A stretch of DNA of 64,000 bases from Sarcocystis neurona (lineage: Eukaryota > Apicomplexa > Conoidasida > Eucoccidiorida > Sarcocystidae). The DNA lies in assembly GCA_000727475.1 (NCBI GenBank), contig KL647313.1, positions 601,665-665,664 on the forward strand, written 5' to 3'. The notes beneath the pieces were generated by a model. The model ran no database searches. It was not told the origin of the DNA and saw nothing but the letters and a program-made list of their open reading frames with translations. Positions 30,501-43,900 of the stretch are shown here, in pieces. The position numbers and the translations under genes are program-made. Position 1 is the stretch's first letter; each line of letters begins with the position of its first letter.

Positions 30501-33140
30501 CTCTCAAAATTACTACCATCCCCCCTACGACCCCGGCGACTCGTACACATACCACCCCTACTACCACTATTACTACTACTATCAACACTATTAATATTAC
30601 TACACCTATTACTCTACCCCCCACTCGTACACACCGACGCAACCACTTCGGCTAAAAGGAGTAGTATTACTTCCACTACTACTACTACTACTACTGGGAG
30701 AAGTAGGAGCCCCACTACTACTACGACTATTAATATGAGTGGCAGTATAACTACTCCTACTAATACTGCGACTCGGACACCTACCACCACTTCTACTAAT
30801 AGTGAGAAGAGTAGTATTACTTTTACTAGTACAACTACTACTGGCACTAAGAATGATAGAACTAGGAGCGCTACTACGACTACTACTACTATTAATGTGA
30901 GTAGTAGTAGTAGTCGTAGTAGTAGTAGTAGTAGTAATAGTAGTAGTGGCAGTAGCAGTAGTAGTAGTAGTAGCAGTACTACTATTATTAATGTGAGTAG
31001 TAGTAGTCGTAGCAGTAGTAGTAGTAGTAGCAGTAGTAGTAGTAGTATTACTACCTCTATTCCTACTACTCCCACTACCCCTACTACTACTACTGAGACT
31101 TGCAGACCTACTAGCACTACTAGGAATAATACGAGCTGTAGTATTACTTCCAGTACTACCCCTAGGAATACTACGAATGATGTAACTAGCAGCGCTACTA
31201 TTACTATCAATATGAATAGTAATAGTACTACTTCTACTCCTACTCCTACTACTACTGCGACGACTCGGACACCCACGACCACTACATTTACTTCTCATAC
31301 AAAAAATACGAGTATTAATATCACTACTACTACTAGGCGTGGTCGAACGAGGAGCACTAGTGCAGTACTAGTAATACGAGTAGTAGTATGACAACTACTA
31401 CTACTACTGCGACGTATAGAAGGAGGAGCACTAGTGTAGTACTAGTAATACGAGTAGGAGTATGCGAGTCCCAGTATTCCTCTGGCACCGTGCACCTGCA
31501 TGAGTCCTCCAAGAAGGAGCAATGCTACTAGTACTACTACTACGAGTAGTACTAGTATAGTCGTATTACTACGCCTATTGCCACTACTACTACTACTACT
31601 ACTAAGACTCGTATACACCCAAGAGCCCCACTACTACTAATACGAGTCCCACTATTCGTACGACTTTTATTCCTGCGTGTCCAAGTACGAGCACGTCTAT
31701 TCCTACCACTACAAACAATAATAGTAGTATTACTACGCCGATTGCTACTAATACTACTACTATACCACTCGTACGACTCGGGGAGCACTAGTCCTGGACG
31801 TGATAGAGGTACTAGTATAACACCTACTTCTACTATTCTTGCGACTTGTCCACGTAGGAGCAGTAGTACTCCTCGTGATACATGTAATAATATTACTGCG
31901 CCTACTGCAGCTACTACTACTACGACTCGTACACCCAATAGCACTACTAGTAATAAAAAGAACCCGCTACTTCTATTACGACGACTACTACGACGACGAC
32001 AACTCGTCCTACTCCTGCTGGTAATAAAACGAGTACAAACATTACCACTACTGCTGTGACTACTGTTATGACCAGCACAAGTACTAGGACTACTACTACT
32101 ACTACCACTGCTCCTGCTGATACTCGTGAGAATCCGTCTTACTCCTCCTCCTCCTCCTTCTACTCCTACGACGACTCGAAGCGCTAGGAGCAGTAGTACT
32201 GCTGATTCGAGGACTCATATTACTACCCCTACTACCACTACTAGTTCCGGTACCACCAGGACCACCCGTACTACTCCTACAACTCCTACCACTACTACTA
32301 CTGTACCTTTTACGAGTAGTTCTATTACTGCTGGTAGCAACGCTACTACCCCTAGTACTACTATTGCTCCGAGGACGGCTACGAGTGCTAGTCCTACCAC
32401 CTCTACTACTAGGTGGACCGAAACTTCTACTAGTAGCCCTCCTGCTACTCCTAGTAGTAGTGCTGCTACGGCTACAAATATCGCTGCTGCTATCACAACA
32501 ACGACCACCACGACTCGTACAACTTTTACCACTACTACTACTTACACGAGTAGTCTTAAAACTACTACTACCACTACTACTACTCGTACCACGAGGACTA
32601 CCAGCGCGAGTCCTGCTTCTACTACTCCTGGTAGTACCACTAGTACGACTACTGGGACTGCTACTCTGGCTGTCGTTAGTACTTCCGCGACTATTCCTAT
32701 TAGTACTACTATCCGCACAACAACTAGTCCTATTGTTAATACTCCAACTACTATAGGTACTTCTACTGGTACTACTACTACTACGAGGACTACTACCCCG
32801 ACTATTGGTACACTTATTACTAGTACTATTATTACTACAGCTAGTATCACTACTACCACTAGTACCGCTACACCTACTACTAGTACGGCTGCTACTACTA
32901 GTAGTAGTATTTCTACTCTTACAACTAGCGCGCCAACTGTCACCGCTATTACTAGTAGTGCTAAAAGTTCTACTAATAGTACTCTTAATACGATTACTTC
33001 GACTGGTAGTACTACTACTAGTAGGATCACTGCTATTATTACTACCACTACTACCACTTGTACGCCGACTGGTCTGAATACTACCACTACTACTATTGTC
33101 GCTGGTAGTAGTAGTAGTAGTACTTTTACGACTACAAAAT
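30490..33140. repeat. 2.6-kb degenerate TAC/GTA trinucleotide expansion
   Basis: The plus strand is made of ACT, TAC, AGT and GTA triplets with substitutions, in blocks that switch between ACT-rich and AGT-rich runs. Long Thr/Ser frames (for example 30735-31391 and 32126-33142 plus) and Val/Leu frames (minus) follow from the triplet and are not credible proteins. It abuts the first TlyA exon candidate upstream. Confidence 0.93.
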
Positions 33141-33750
33141 GACCTGCAGAGATGGCGCGTTGCAGCTGTTAGAAAGGAAGACTTTTCTTCCTGCGCGGCA
33201 GTGGGGAAAGGACGCTGCTGTGTTCAGCGGAGGGAAAGAACTTTTTCCAGCATCAGTAAGAGAGGCAGCAGCCGTCGCCGCTCCCACTTTGGCGCTGCTG
33301 TTGCTGTGCGACACAGAGAGAGATAGAGACGCGCGTCGACTTTTTCTTTTCTTCCCAACTCAAGAAAGGATACTGCCGGTTGAATTGCGCCAGCCTTCGG
33401 AATATTCGCGCCTTCTTTCCTGCGTCTGTCTCGCGGCAGAGGTGCCCCGCCCTCGTGCCTTCCCTTTCTTTTCGTGGGCGAAGGGGAGGGGAAGGGCCGG
33501 AGGGCTGGGGCAGCCGCACACCTCTTTTTTCCCTCTTCGCTTTCATTTTCTTCTGTTCCAGGTAGCCCATGCGTCTCCCTGTCCCTTTCCTCGTTCTTCT
33601 TCTGCGCGCTCTCTCACAGTTGCAGAAGTGGAAACGCTGCTCTCTGTTTTTCTCCTTCTTGCTTCCGTCGCCTCTTCCCGTCCTTTTACACAGGACCCCT
33701 CTCTTCTTCCTCTTCTTCTTCCTCATTTCCGGCTTTTTCTTCTTCTGTGA
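33139..33750 (+). CDS. Hypothetical exon(s) next to the TAC expansion
   Basis: A 203-codon frame starts MTCRDGALQLLERKTFLPAR. Its first 110 residues have ordinary composition. A strong acceptor tcattttcttctgttccag at 33561 in the same frame suggests that an intron may be hidden. Overlapping minus-strand frames with possible splice sites compete. No family was recognised. Confidence 0.3.
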   Translation: MTCRDGALQLLERKTFLPARQWGKDAAVFSGGKELFPASVREAAAVAAPTLALLLLCDTERDRDARRLFLFFPTQERILPVELRQPSEYSRLLSCVCLAAEVPRPRAFPFFSWAKGRGRAGGLGQPHTSFFPLRFHFLLFQVAHASPCPFPRSSSARSLTVAEVETLLSVFLLLASVASSRPFTQDPSLLPLLLPHFRLFLLL

Positions 33751-34489
33751 GTGTCTTCGCGTTTCCCCCCTTCATGCGGTTGCGGAGGTAGACGGAAAAC
33801 AACTGGCTTCTCGAGGTGTCTCGTCAGCTGCGGTGTATGTGCACTCGCTCGAGAAGAGAGGACAGGCACGCTGCTGCTGGGTGTGTAGATGTAGAACGAA
33901 GGAGAGAAGCTTGAACGAGAGGGAGGACGGGGTCAGAAAGAAGAAAAGACGCATGGACCCACTATTTGCGAATTAGACGCTTTCTGCGTCGGGGGTACCC
34001 GGAATTTGTTCCTCCTGCCTGGAAAAAGGTGGAGAAGTCTAGAAATTCCCCTTTTCTTCGGAAGAACAGATACCCTCGAGGAAGGTAGAAAGATAGAGAG
34101 CGACAGCAGTTAACACACCATTACATAAGAAGAGATACACTGCAGGGAGGCCTACACACACACGTATACGAATGAGAAACGAAAAAAATGATCCGCGGCA
34201 TATCATTCCCGAGGTGCCTCTTCCTTGCTAGAAAGGATTAAGCTGCGGGACCTTCTCCTCTCCTCTATCGCCTACGTGGTACACCGAGGGAAAGAGATGG
34301 CTCGGCGGATAAAAAAAAAGCTTTTTTCCGAAGAAAAACCGAACGAAGCGTGTGCTGCAGCCAGCTCTTACCGGGCATACCCCCTCGCTACCGTAAAGTT
34401 CTGCCGACGCAGAAAAAAAGCCGTCGCTCGCGCTCTCTGTATGTAGAAAGAGGCCGACACGCCGACACTATATAAATATACACTTGCAT

Positions 34490-34880
34490 ACGTAGTGTTT
34501 ACCGGAAAAAGCCGACGTCTCTCGCATTATCTGGTGTGCGAGGGGGTGCTATACTCTAGCATTCGCTACATATATATACACACACATCTATATATACATA
34601 CACATATATATATACATATATATGTATCCATAGAGAGAGGAAGAGCTTCACTATTCACATATACGTACATAAGTAGGATTCATCCGAAAAGGCGTCGTCG
34701 CTCGCATTCTCTTGTTTGCACAAGAGCGCTATTCTGCAGCATTTTCTACATACATATACATATAGAGAGAGAGACACAGACTATACAAATACACGTATGT
34801 AGGGATTAGTATTCACCGAAGAAGGCCGCGTCGGTCGCAGTGCGTGAGTCGCACTCTACATAGACAGAGAGCTAGACGAC
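34490..34880. repeat. Three diverged copies of a ~150-170-bp repeat
   Basis: Copies near 34490, 34670 and 34800 share a start (ACGTAnnTAGKRTT, CACCGRAAAAG), a CGTCG/CGTCTCTCGCAT core and an end near TTCTACATA. AT microsatellite lies between the first two. Confidence 0.6.
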
Positions 34881-35464
34881 GCACATATACGTAAGTAGGG
34901 AAGGGTTTCTACGGCAGTGGAAACGGTGGTGTATTTTAATACACTTGGAGAAATATTTGTTGAAGAAGTCACGTGCGAAGCGGTAATGCATTATGACAAC
35001 GGCTGCTCTCATACACGACTAGACGCGGAGTTACTTTTTTCACAGTATGGACCAGATCATTAGGATGGACTGCGCACCTGCACTTGTGGCACGAAACGAC
35101 AGAAACATATATATATATATATAAATGTAGATTCATGTATACTGGAAGGTTATATCTACGCAGTTACAGAAGTGTTTGTTTAACTTGCGTACGCCGCATT
35201 TGAAAGCACATTGTAGCTCAGGGACTGGTTGTATCGTGAAGCAGCTCCGCGTCAAGCTGTGGAGTAGTCTGTTCTCCAGCAAAAATAAATAAAGTTGTAC
35301 GTACGTTTATACGCAGATTTTCCACCCAGGGGTTTTTACGTACCCACGCAAGTTTATTCCAGTGGTTCGGACACACATAGTGTATATGTGCGCGGAATCA
35401 TAACGCAGGGTGGATTTTCATGAAGCACAGATCCACATCAGTACATCTGTAGATACTTCTGCAG

Positions 35465-36906
35465 CATGAAGTGTCTCAGATATTGAACTTACGCGGGAAC
35501 GTACAGTCGCAGCTCACAAGAGAGTACGAGAAGTGTGTCCGATTCGTGCACGAGAAGCCCGAAAGTTCTGACATTTCGTTTGAGAGTGCTTCGGACTTGC
35601 ACCGGAGGAAGCAGACGAAGATAAAAATGCAAAACTTGAAATCTTTAAATTCGGGTTCGACACGAAAGGTACGGGGGGAACGAAACTTCAACGCGGTATC
35701 TGAAACGACTGGCAGGAGGTTAGAAGTCGCGTCTTATTAATAAGGTTTAGGCGCGCACATGGAAGAGTGCGGAAGGGAAATAAAAGAAGTCTCGTTCACC
35801 ACGGAAGTCGCCTGAAAAATTATGCACATGCAGACGAGCAACGCTAGTGTCCAGTTCCGGCTACACGAGCTGAGAGGAAGAAGAAATTGCGGCGGGAGAT
35901 GTAGGAAAGGAAGTAAACAACCGCCAAAGACTATAGAAAGAAAGAAGAAGAAGAGACGAAAGAAAAAGAGAAGCCTCTGAGGTATGTGCACTCGCTGCAT
36001 GAAGTCACCATGAAAACGTGAAGCCATCGCCGCAGCAGATGATGTGCAGCTACAATCGCACACCGGCGCCCCGATGCCACTCTGCTGAAGACACGGCGAC
36101 ATTTGTATATTTGCACATATATATATATATATACAAATCTACAAATGTCCATATATCATAGGAAACCGGTTGAGATGGGACTGGTTCTTTAGATACATGA
36201 ATGCAGAAATATACACAAAAGATTAAGCTCTGCACACGCATACAGACGACACAAGCTATTCTATGTTCTACTATCAGTGGACACGAATGTGTATTTGCAC
36301 ACATATGTCTCCCCCCAAATAGGTCAAATTAAAGCAGCAGATCCAGAAATACGTATGTGCGCAAGTGTGCGTGAAGACTTCACCCACAACTACGCGATCA
36401 TCTGCTGAACAGAAGGACCACGATGTCTGTATGCACACATTATTGTGTAGATGTTATCCGAATACGTGCGTGTACGTATGTGTACGTTTACACGCCGTTG
36501 CCTGTCTTCCCCTGCTACGACATCTGTGTGTTGCGGGGGGTTCTCCGCGGTGCTTTGCACACTGTTTCGTCTTCGTCATCTTATTGAAATGCATGAGAAG
36601 TCTTTGAACCCCTTGCGACGAAGCCTCATTTGTCGTTCTGCACTTTTGTTCTGACCACATTCAGCAGGGCAACACGTATGCAAAAAAAAGGAGTACTATA
36701 TAGACGTGTGTAAGGGACGTGCGGATGTAGGTACACAGAGAAACGCGTATGTGCACGCTGCAGCTATCAACGGGACGGTCGCGCGGGAAATTAAAGGTGG
36801 GTGTCATGCATATAGGGCCAAATCGAGATTGTGTGAAAACAGGCTTTCAGCATTAGAGGGAGAAGAAGGCGACAGCAAACGGCGACGTTTCATGACAAGG
36901 AAATGA
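35465..36906 (+). CDS. Hypothetical gene, partial model of three exons
   Basis: Candidate exons: 35465-35668 (acceptor acttctgcag, donor CGAAAG|gtacgg; HEVSQILNLRGNVQSQLTRE onward, 68 codons), 36764-36796 (cacgctgcag, AAAG|gtgggt; INGTVAREIK) and 36851-36906 (ggctttcag; LEGEEGDSKRRRFMTRK stop). The last two join in phase across a 54-nt intron. At least one more exon is needed between the first and second. Linking the first exon to the others is a guess. No family was recognised, and the first exon also has an open minus-strand frame. Confidence 0.33.
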
Positions 36907-37580
36907 ATTTTTCTCGAACTGGTCCACACACGCAACTCCAGCTACACTGCCACGCGCGTGTTGACGAGCGTGTGTAGACACGGTTGTGTGTGCACATAAG
37001 TCTTTACTGATACGTGGGTGTGTGTGTGTATATATATGTACTTATACGTGTTCGTACTTGTGTGCACTGAAAAACGTGCACTCTCATCTATTGTATACTC
37101 ACTCGGACACTGAACTTCTGCTGAAGTCGTTCGCACGCTTACACTCTCGCCATCCTCTATTCTACGTGCGTGCCTCCGTACACCGTGCTATATCTCGACG
37201 AAGGGGAATAAAAACACAGGATAGCTGTCCTCCGCGTCTGTCTTGTTTTGCTACATTCGTAGTCAGCTGCTTGGCGTAATTAGCGAGGGGAAGAAATGCA
37301 GTGCGATATATATGTACGACTTGGTTTTGCGCGTACCTCTGCGCAGAGCGCACTTATATTCGCAAATGCGCCGTATTTTTGCTCATGTATCTGCACCCTG
37401 CAACAAAATTGCCGGCGGTTCCAGTGCACGTGTGCATGTATTTCTGGTAGGAAACGTATGTGAGAAGAACACAGACTTCTCAACAGAGTTAGGAACGAAG
37501 AGTGTACGCGCGCTGCGGCGTGGCAGTTCGTTTTCGCCTATTGTGTCTAGTGGTTGGAAGTGTTCGGTGAAATATTTCAG

Positions 37581-40500
37581 TCTTCACCCGGTTTGCTCGC
37601 TATCGCCAAAATGTGCGGAGGAAGCAATGTGATCCATGTTGCAACAGTATTTAGCTACATGTGGGCTCTAGAAACGACCGAAATACACCTCATGAGCTCT
37701 CAAGTAGTATATGTAGCATATCTTGTCTTAATGTCCATGCTATGTAGTCCTCGATACGAAAGCCTTAGTGAGTAACACCACTATCTTTGCCAGGTGTCGG
37801 ACGATGTACGGCTCTTCTGCACATGCTATAAAACCACGTGCACCGCACCCGTATACATACGAGGGTTATTCACCGTGCGGAAATGTGAAGTACAAGTATA
37901 TTGTGTCCGTCTTGGAAGTATGTGGAACAGTGCAGGTCAGTGGCTACTCCTGCAGGGAAACACGCGTATTCTTTGCACCACGCCCCGACGTACTCGCAAA
38001 TATTTGTGTCCCCTTCTGCAAATACATACCGACATGTGGTCTCGTGTAGTCCTCACATTCGCAGATTACGCCGGCGTTCCTCCACAAATGGACTGCGTAA
38101 AACTTCCTTAAATTGTATCCTGATGTGTGAGCTTTAACGCGTTGACTAGGAGTTAGTTCTTCATACGCAGAAATATGCATCTAATACATACGCGTAAGCG
38201 AAGGCGTCTGAATATATTGTGTACATACACCAGAAAGCGCAGCTAGCCACACCTTCACATTTGGGATCTGTCAGTTTGTCTTTACGTTCCATTTTGCCCG
38301 AAACCTGAATCAAACGACTTTTCGTTGCATTTTGTACGTTTGTGCGGCCCTGCTTGAGAAAGTAGAGCGCACATTCAGCTGCATTGATGCTGAAAGGAGT
38401 TCAGGGGTCCCTCGCACCACGTAGTCCTGTACACGAGCTCAGCCACTACGGTCATTTGAACGGACCCTTTGTCCCTAATTCCCTTTTTCAGCAGGATTAG
38501 GCCACTGTTATGTCGCCGGGTAGCCAGAAGGCTTCTCTTGTTTCTTCTCATCAGTGAATTAGTACAACTGCGGAGGCTCCTCCTTTGAAGCAGGAAATGT
38601 TCCTAGAGGCAACTACAGCGTTGATAAAGTGACCGAACGAGCGTTCTGATCTCCCGTACAGGCACAGCCTCAATCGTTAGAAGAGGAGAACAAGTTGGAA
38701 TCCGTACTACAAACTTTCGCAAGGTGGTCTGGCTGGCTGGCCGAGGTTGTTGCGGAGGTGAAGAGTCAGGTTGTGGACCGCCTATTTCAGCAGGTTCACC
38801 AGAGCGGTACGTCTGAGCTGAGTTAAATTCTACATTGCACTTGTCTGCCGATGTCCATCCTCAGTTCCCGACATCTCCTTTTTCCTTCACCACCTTATCC
38901 CGCACTGCGAGGATGCAGGTATGTTTCTGCTGCAAATTAGACAACACCGGTATTCTTCGTATGCTGAGTGCATTACCTTCTGTGTCGAAAAGGGAGAAAT
39001 ATATCCGCCGACACCTCTCCCACAATATCTTCCACAAATCTTAGACCAGATGTTCATATCGTCTCTCGTCCCCCGGGAAATGCAAAAGTCACGCTCCTCA
39101 CCATTATGTCGTCCACTGTTTGCTTGAGCCTGCGCATGTGGAATTCGCCTCCCGCATCCCTATCTGATATCCTATCGCATTCACCAGTAACGAGCTGTCG
39201 ACAAATTCCAACACGTAACCCCAAAACAATAATTGTTTGCCGCGTCCTTTTCAGTCGACAAAACTGATTTCGACCCAAAGATGATCTCGCACAATACCTC
39301 AAATGACAGGCTGGAAGAGAACCCTTGCGTTGCTCTTGAACTTCCGAAGCGGATGACGCCGCAGTGCTTTGGGGATAATTGCTTCGTACCGCGTTGTCGG
39401 GGCGACCACGACGTTGTCGACGAAGGGTGCTGCGATCCAAAACTATACTCCACTTCTTCCTTTACCCTGGAGGTCGAAGCATCGATTGGTCAACATTGCA
39501 CGGGAGGGAATGCCCAGTTGTCTAAAGTGATCATTTGCAATACTGACGACAATCCGCATACAAACAAAAAAACGAGTGTTGTTGAAGATCATATCACGCA
39601 ACAAGCAGAACTGCGACAGACGCCCACCAGCCCTTCTTCCACACGGGTAATGTCACATGCAATAACAAACTGAGCCTTCTCTACAAGTTCTCCGACTTTT
39701 GTTAGGTTCCACCTGAGGACGCCCGGCAGAAGCAAGGAAAGGGGGAGGGACAAAACACTGTAATGTGCAAAATGGGCGACGGATCGAAGTCCAAAGAGGC
39801 CAAAGAGGAACATCTCTCCTCCAGCACGTGCAGTTGTCCGTCCACTGTGGAAGAAAATGAAACAGAAGTCGTGGAAGGAGAGGAGGGCTCAGTTGTTACT
39901 GAAAAGATGCAACTGCTAACTGAAGACGCTGTTGTAGAACAAGAATCACCGAATGTGGACGAAGATAACCAGAAAGCTGTTGGACATATCGCAGGAAAAT
40001 ACTCGGCGATTCAAGAAGCCTCACAGAGAGAAGAAAGGGAAAGCGCCACGCGGAACGACGGAGAGAAGGAGGATGCTGGAGGCTGTGCAGCAGAGCAAAG
40101 CTTGGAAACTGCAGAATCTGAAAAAACAGCTTGTCAACAAGAAGTAGAGTTGACGTCTAATAACACACAGTATTCAGATGCAAAATACAGTGGTGGTAGC
40201 CAGCGTCCGCCTCATGAGAAACAACCAGAGGAAACAGCCTCTGGAAGTGCAGATGCTTCAATTCCTCGCAAGAATCACATTGCATCGCAGCATCAGCATC
40301 TCGCTTTTCACAAGAAGGAACACCAGCAGCGACACATAGTCATTCCGCTGCCACAGCTGGAGGTAAGCGTTTTTTATCGTATCTGTCCGAGGCAGCAAAA
40401 GTTCACCGCTAACTACTCTCCCTGTGTACGTATGGTCACGTAGCATTTTTTTTTTGCTGCTGTGTTCACTCAGCGCGTCAACATTCAGACACTAACAGAT

Positions 40501-40937
40501 GTTGATTCCAGGACACAAAGTAGTGGGCAGTCACGTGATCAATCAGGAAGCATAGAAACACAGATATATCGTCGTACGCTGTAGGATTTTCTTGCAGATC
40601 TCTAGTTTATTTATATATCCGACCTACTGTCGCTCCTCCGCAGGATCTACCTTCACGGACGGTTGCTGCGATTTTACAATGGTACAAGCAGGCGTCCAAG
40701 CAACTGAGCAGGCAGGAGAGTTGCAAATCTGCTGCATTATCGGATGGACTGCCTGTAATACCGTCAACTCCTGTTTCGCCCGCTGTTGCTGAACCTGAGC
40801 GCGGTGAAGATAGCTGCAATTGTTGCTGCACTCAGACTGAACTACTCGCCTGGCAGCGCTTGCTGCTGTCTCAACTTGGTGCGAAGACCTCAGCTACGTT
40901 CGAAGCATGCGGAAAAGGGGGGCGACCAACCATATGA
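37581..40937 (+). CDS. Unknown protein, seven phase-consistent exons (5' end not found)
   Basis: Exons: 37581-37703, 37794-38096, 38662-38806, 38865-38918, 39255-39646, 39706-40362, 40644-40937 (TGA). Introns are 90, 565, 58, 336, 59 and 281 nt, all GT-AG with matching phases. The exon at 38662 begins AQPQSLEEENKLESVLQTFA and looks helical. The next reads VPDISFFLHHLIPHCEDA. The 39706 exon is acidic and Lys/Glu-rich. The last begins DLPSRTVAAILQWYKQ, has a Cys cluster CNCCC and ends GKGGRPTI. There are no homopolymer runs, unlike the neighbouring genes. No family was recognised. The first two exons are less sure than the last five. Confidence 0.5.
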
Positions 40938-43900
40938 AACACATGTAGGTCTGTATGTGTGTTGATTTGTTTGTGTGTGTCCACGTGTGTGTAAGTACAC
41001 ACGCGTGTACGCTACTATGCACGTATTTGTGCTTTGAGATGTGCGTATCCGTGCGTGTGCTTGGAGGCTGGTGCGGATTCGTGCGCAGGTCCAGAGTAGG
41101 GAAATATAAGTGTGCAGTAGTCATTGAGAAAGGGGTAGTGGACGGTTTCTCGCTTGACCCCACCAGCCACACACAGACGTACGCCCCAGTGCGCCGAAGG
41201 CCTCCTACGCTTATGACATGTAATCTCACATATATACTTACATATAATCATATTTGCACCAACTTTCGAGTGCAGTCTGTGTGCAAGTTCCACAGCACAC
41301 GTGGTCGTCTGTCTCTATGCACGAAATCTCCCTGCACAAGTGCGTTTGATTACGTATATAAATGCTGTACGCGACCTGACACCCGAACGTTTACGACTGA
41401 TGCAGAGTTGTCTAGACAGAGACACAGCTGCACATGCATGGAGATCCGCGTGTCACCTGTTAAATGATACCTCTCGGCTTTTTCGAATACGTCTTGGTGT
41501 AAAGCTCTGCTCCCACATGCCTTTTACCCTCTGTCTCGATATCCGCTTTTGCACACACGTCTACACAGACGCGAAATCTGTCGATGTGCTTGTATGTAAG
41601 CGTGTATGTGTGCGCATACATACGTGTGTACGTGTGTGTGTGTTGCTGAGCGTGTGAGGCCCTGCCATACGGCCCTGTCTGAAGTAGCCATCCGATGTAC
41701 GCGGCAGAAGGCTGGTGGTCAGATTTGTCCACGAGAGACAGTAGTAGAGCGCGGTGTTGTTCGATCCACCTCTCCCGTGAAACACAGATTCGACTTTTTT
41801 TCCTGCCCTTCTGCGTCCATAAGGAGCTGCGAGTTCCCGCAACCAACCAGTCTGGGTTAGAAAGGAAAGCAACTTTGTGGTACTCAGATGGTTAAAACGA
41901 AGGACACAAATATATATATATATACATACAGACGTGTTAACCAAGACAATCATATGCAGGCAAATGCATGCGTTCAACGCTGCTGTGCAAGCTTGTGTCC
42001 GTGGTTACGCACGGTCTGCTGCGCATTTGTCAGACTCAGATGTGATATGTAACCCTTGCGACCGCTACAAATGTTCCAACTGTATAGGTATGTATTTGTG
42101 AACTCGTCAATGTACGCGTCCACGTAAAAGAGAATGTGTACACTTTCCTCTACTGATTGATTCGAGTCCTCAAGTTACTCTACAAGACACAGATGCGTCT
42201 ACTCTGACGGAAAAAGCCGCGCACCAAACTATACACATCCGTGCTGTGTTCTGTTCCTGCTTCGACAGGCAGATGCGGATACACATACACGTATACATAT
42301 TCATATTGCGCTACCTGTTGTGAAGCGCATACGCGTGTTTACACTATGGGCTGTCGTGTACGACACTCGTTTTATTGTTAGATCCATCTTTCGTTGCGCA
42401 CCAGGAGGCACCCCCTTCACGCTGTTGTGCGAAGCATGTCGCTCTCTGAAATATACGCGAATAACAAAGGACATTCGCAACAGAAGAAAGAGTATTTTAC
42501 TGCACGACAAACTGACTCACTTCTTGAGTTGTTTGAGCCTCCGTAGACCTTGTATGGACAGAAGTGTGCATAGTTTTGGTCGCAGTCGTCGACGTTATGT
42601 TGTTTCTATGGAACTGGAGTCAAAGGTGCCCTCATTGCACAGTCTACAGGAGGAGCAGCCTGTCACTTGCAGACACGAAGGGGAGTTGCCACTACTTGAG
42701 ACATTCGACAGTATGTGTTGCTGTTGCTTCGTACTAGATTAGTTTCTGCATACATTTATGTAAACAGTTGCAACTATGCAGGGGAGCTCAACAACACGGC
42801 AAATGTTCGGGCCTGGCACGTGCGTAGTTACACACACGCGTAAATACCGTATGAATGCAATACGTAGATACTTAGTTACATCTACACGTAAAGACTGCTT
42901 AAATGCAGTACGTAGATACGTAGATATTGTCACAGAACAAGAAAAATTCATACGTGTGTATGTGTCTGCGCAAACAGGCACCTGCCTGCTTCCCTGTGCC
43001 CTGGTAGAAAGTGAGCAATTCTATGTAGAGAATTCTATAATGCGCCGTACAAGACGTCCAAGTATGCGATGTCAGCAATGAATCCATATCTGAAAGATGC
43101 GTTTTTTTGAACAGGCAGCTTCTCTCACGAAGCCGTCTATCCTCTCGGATGTGTTTTGGGTTTTGTTAAATCTTGTGGACGTTGCCGTTATACATAAACT
43201 TCCACCGAGAGCACCGCATTGTCCGCTGGCACTTCAAGAACAAAATGTTCGCCATGGTACAACCAGACTCAGCCTTGGCACATTCACCTACTTCGCTCCG
43301 CAGCGTCAGTAGACTGCACCGCGACATCTCCTTTCTTCGGACTGCGCCACGAAGTAAACTGGAACTCAACCTGTGAACATTCGACTATACGTCCGAATGG
43401 GGTAAAAACACTAGCTGAAGCTGGAATCTCACATGCAGCACAGCACGGAAATCGACTTGGAAGATGCACAGCGGCAGTTCAACAAAAAACGTTTTTGTGT
43501 AAGGGTGAGGCTCCTACAACGGTACGAGCCAAGACAACAGATATCGCCGCACTCGCGGAAAGAGGGAATGTATCCTGCAGCGCCCGATGGCTTGTCTCAT
43601 GTGCGGCACACTTTCCCTTCTACCATATTGGGCAGAGCTTGTAGTTCTTGTAGCCGAAGAGCGTCCCCACTGGGTGCTTCCGCATAAGAAGTGGGAAGTC
43701 TGCATTTTAACTTCCCATTCGCGTTATTTCGTGTTTCTCTGTTTCTCTTGCCTTTTCAACGGCCGGTCGAATAGCCACCGCCACCGGCCCTCGCCGCTAC
43801 AGGTGGTGTGTGCTCGCCCTCCAACCGAGTGGTGCAGCCTAGGAAGAATACGCTGAAATGCAAGTAGTAAAAGTGAAATTTAGATGAAAACGGACGGAGA

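Noticed and set aside
30609..33142. Thr/Ser-rich and Val/Leu-rich frames of 200-340 codons
   Set aside because: TAC/GTA triplets avoid stops in most frames. All frames are equally open and mirror the repeat.
38919..39127. Read-through frame after the exon at 38865 (about 70 codons, protein-like)
   Set aside because: A consensus donor CAG|gtatgt at 38918 joins in phase to the acceptor at 39254. The read-through frame ends in a stop with no fitting donor. Kept as the weaker alternative.
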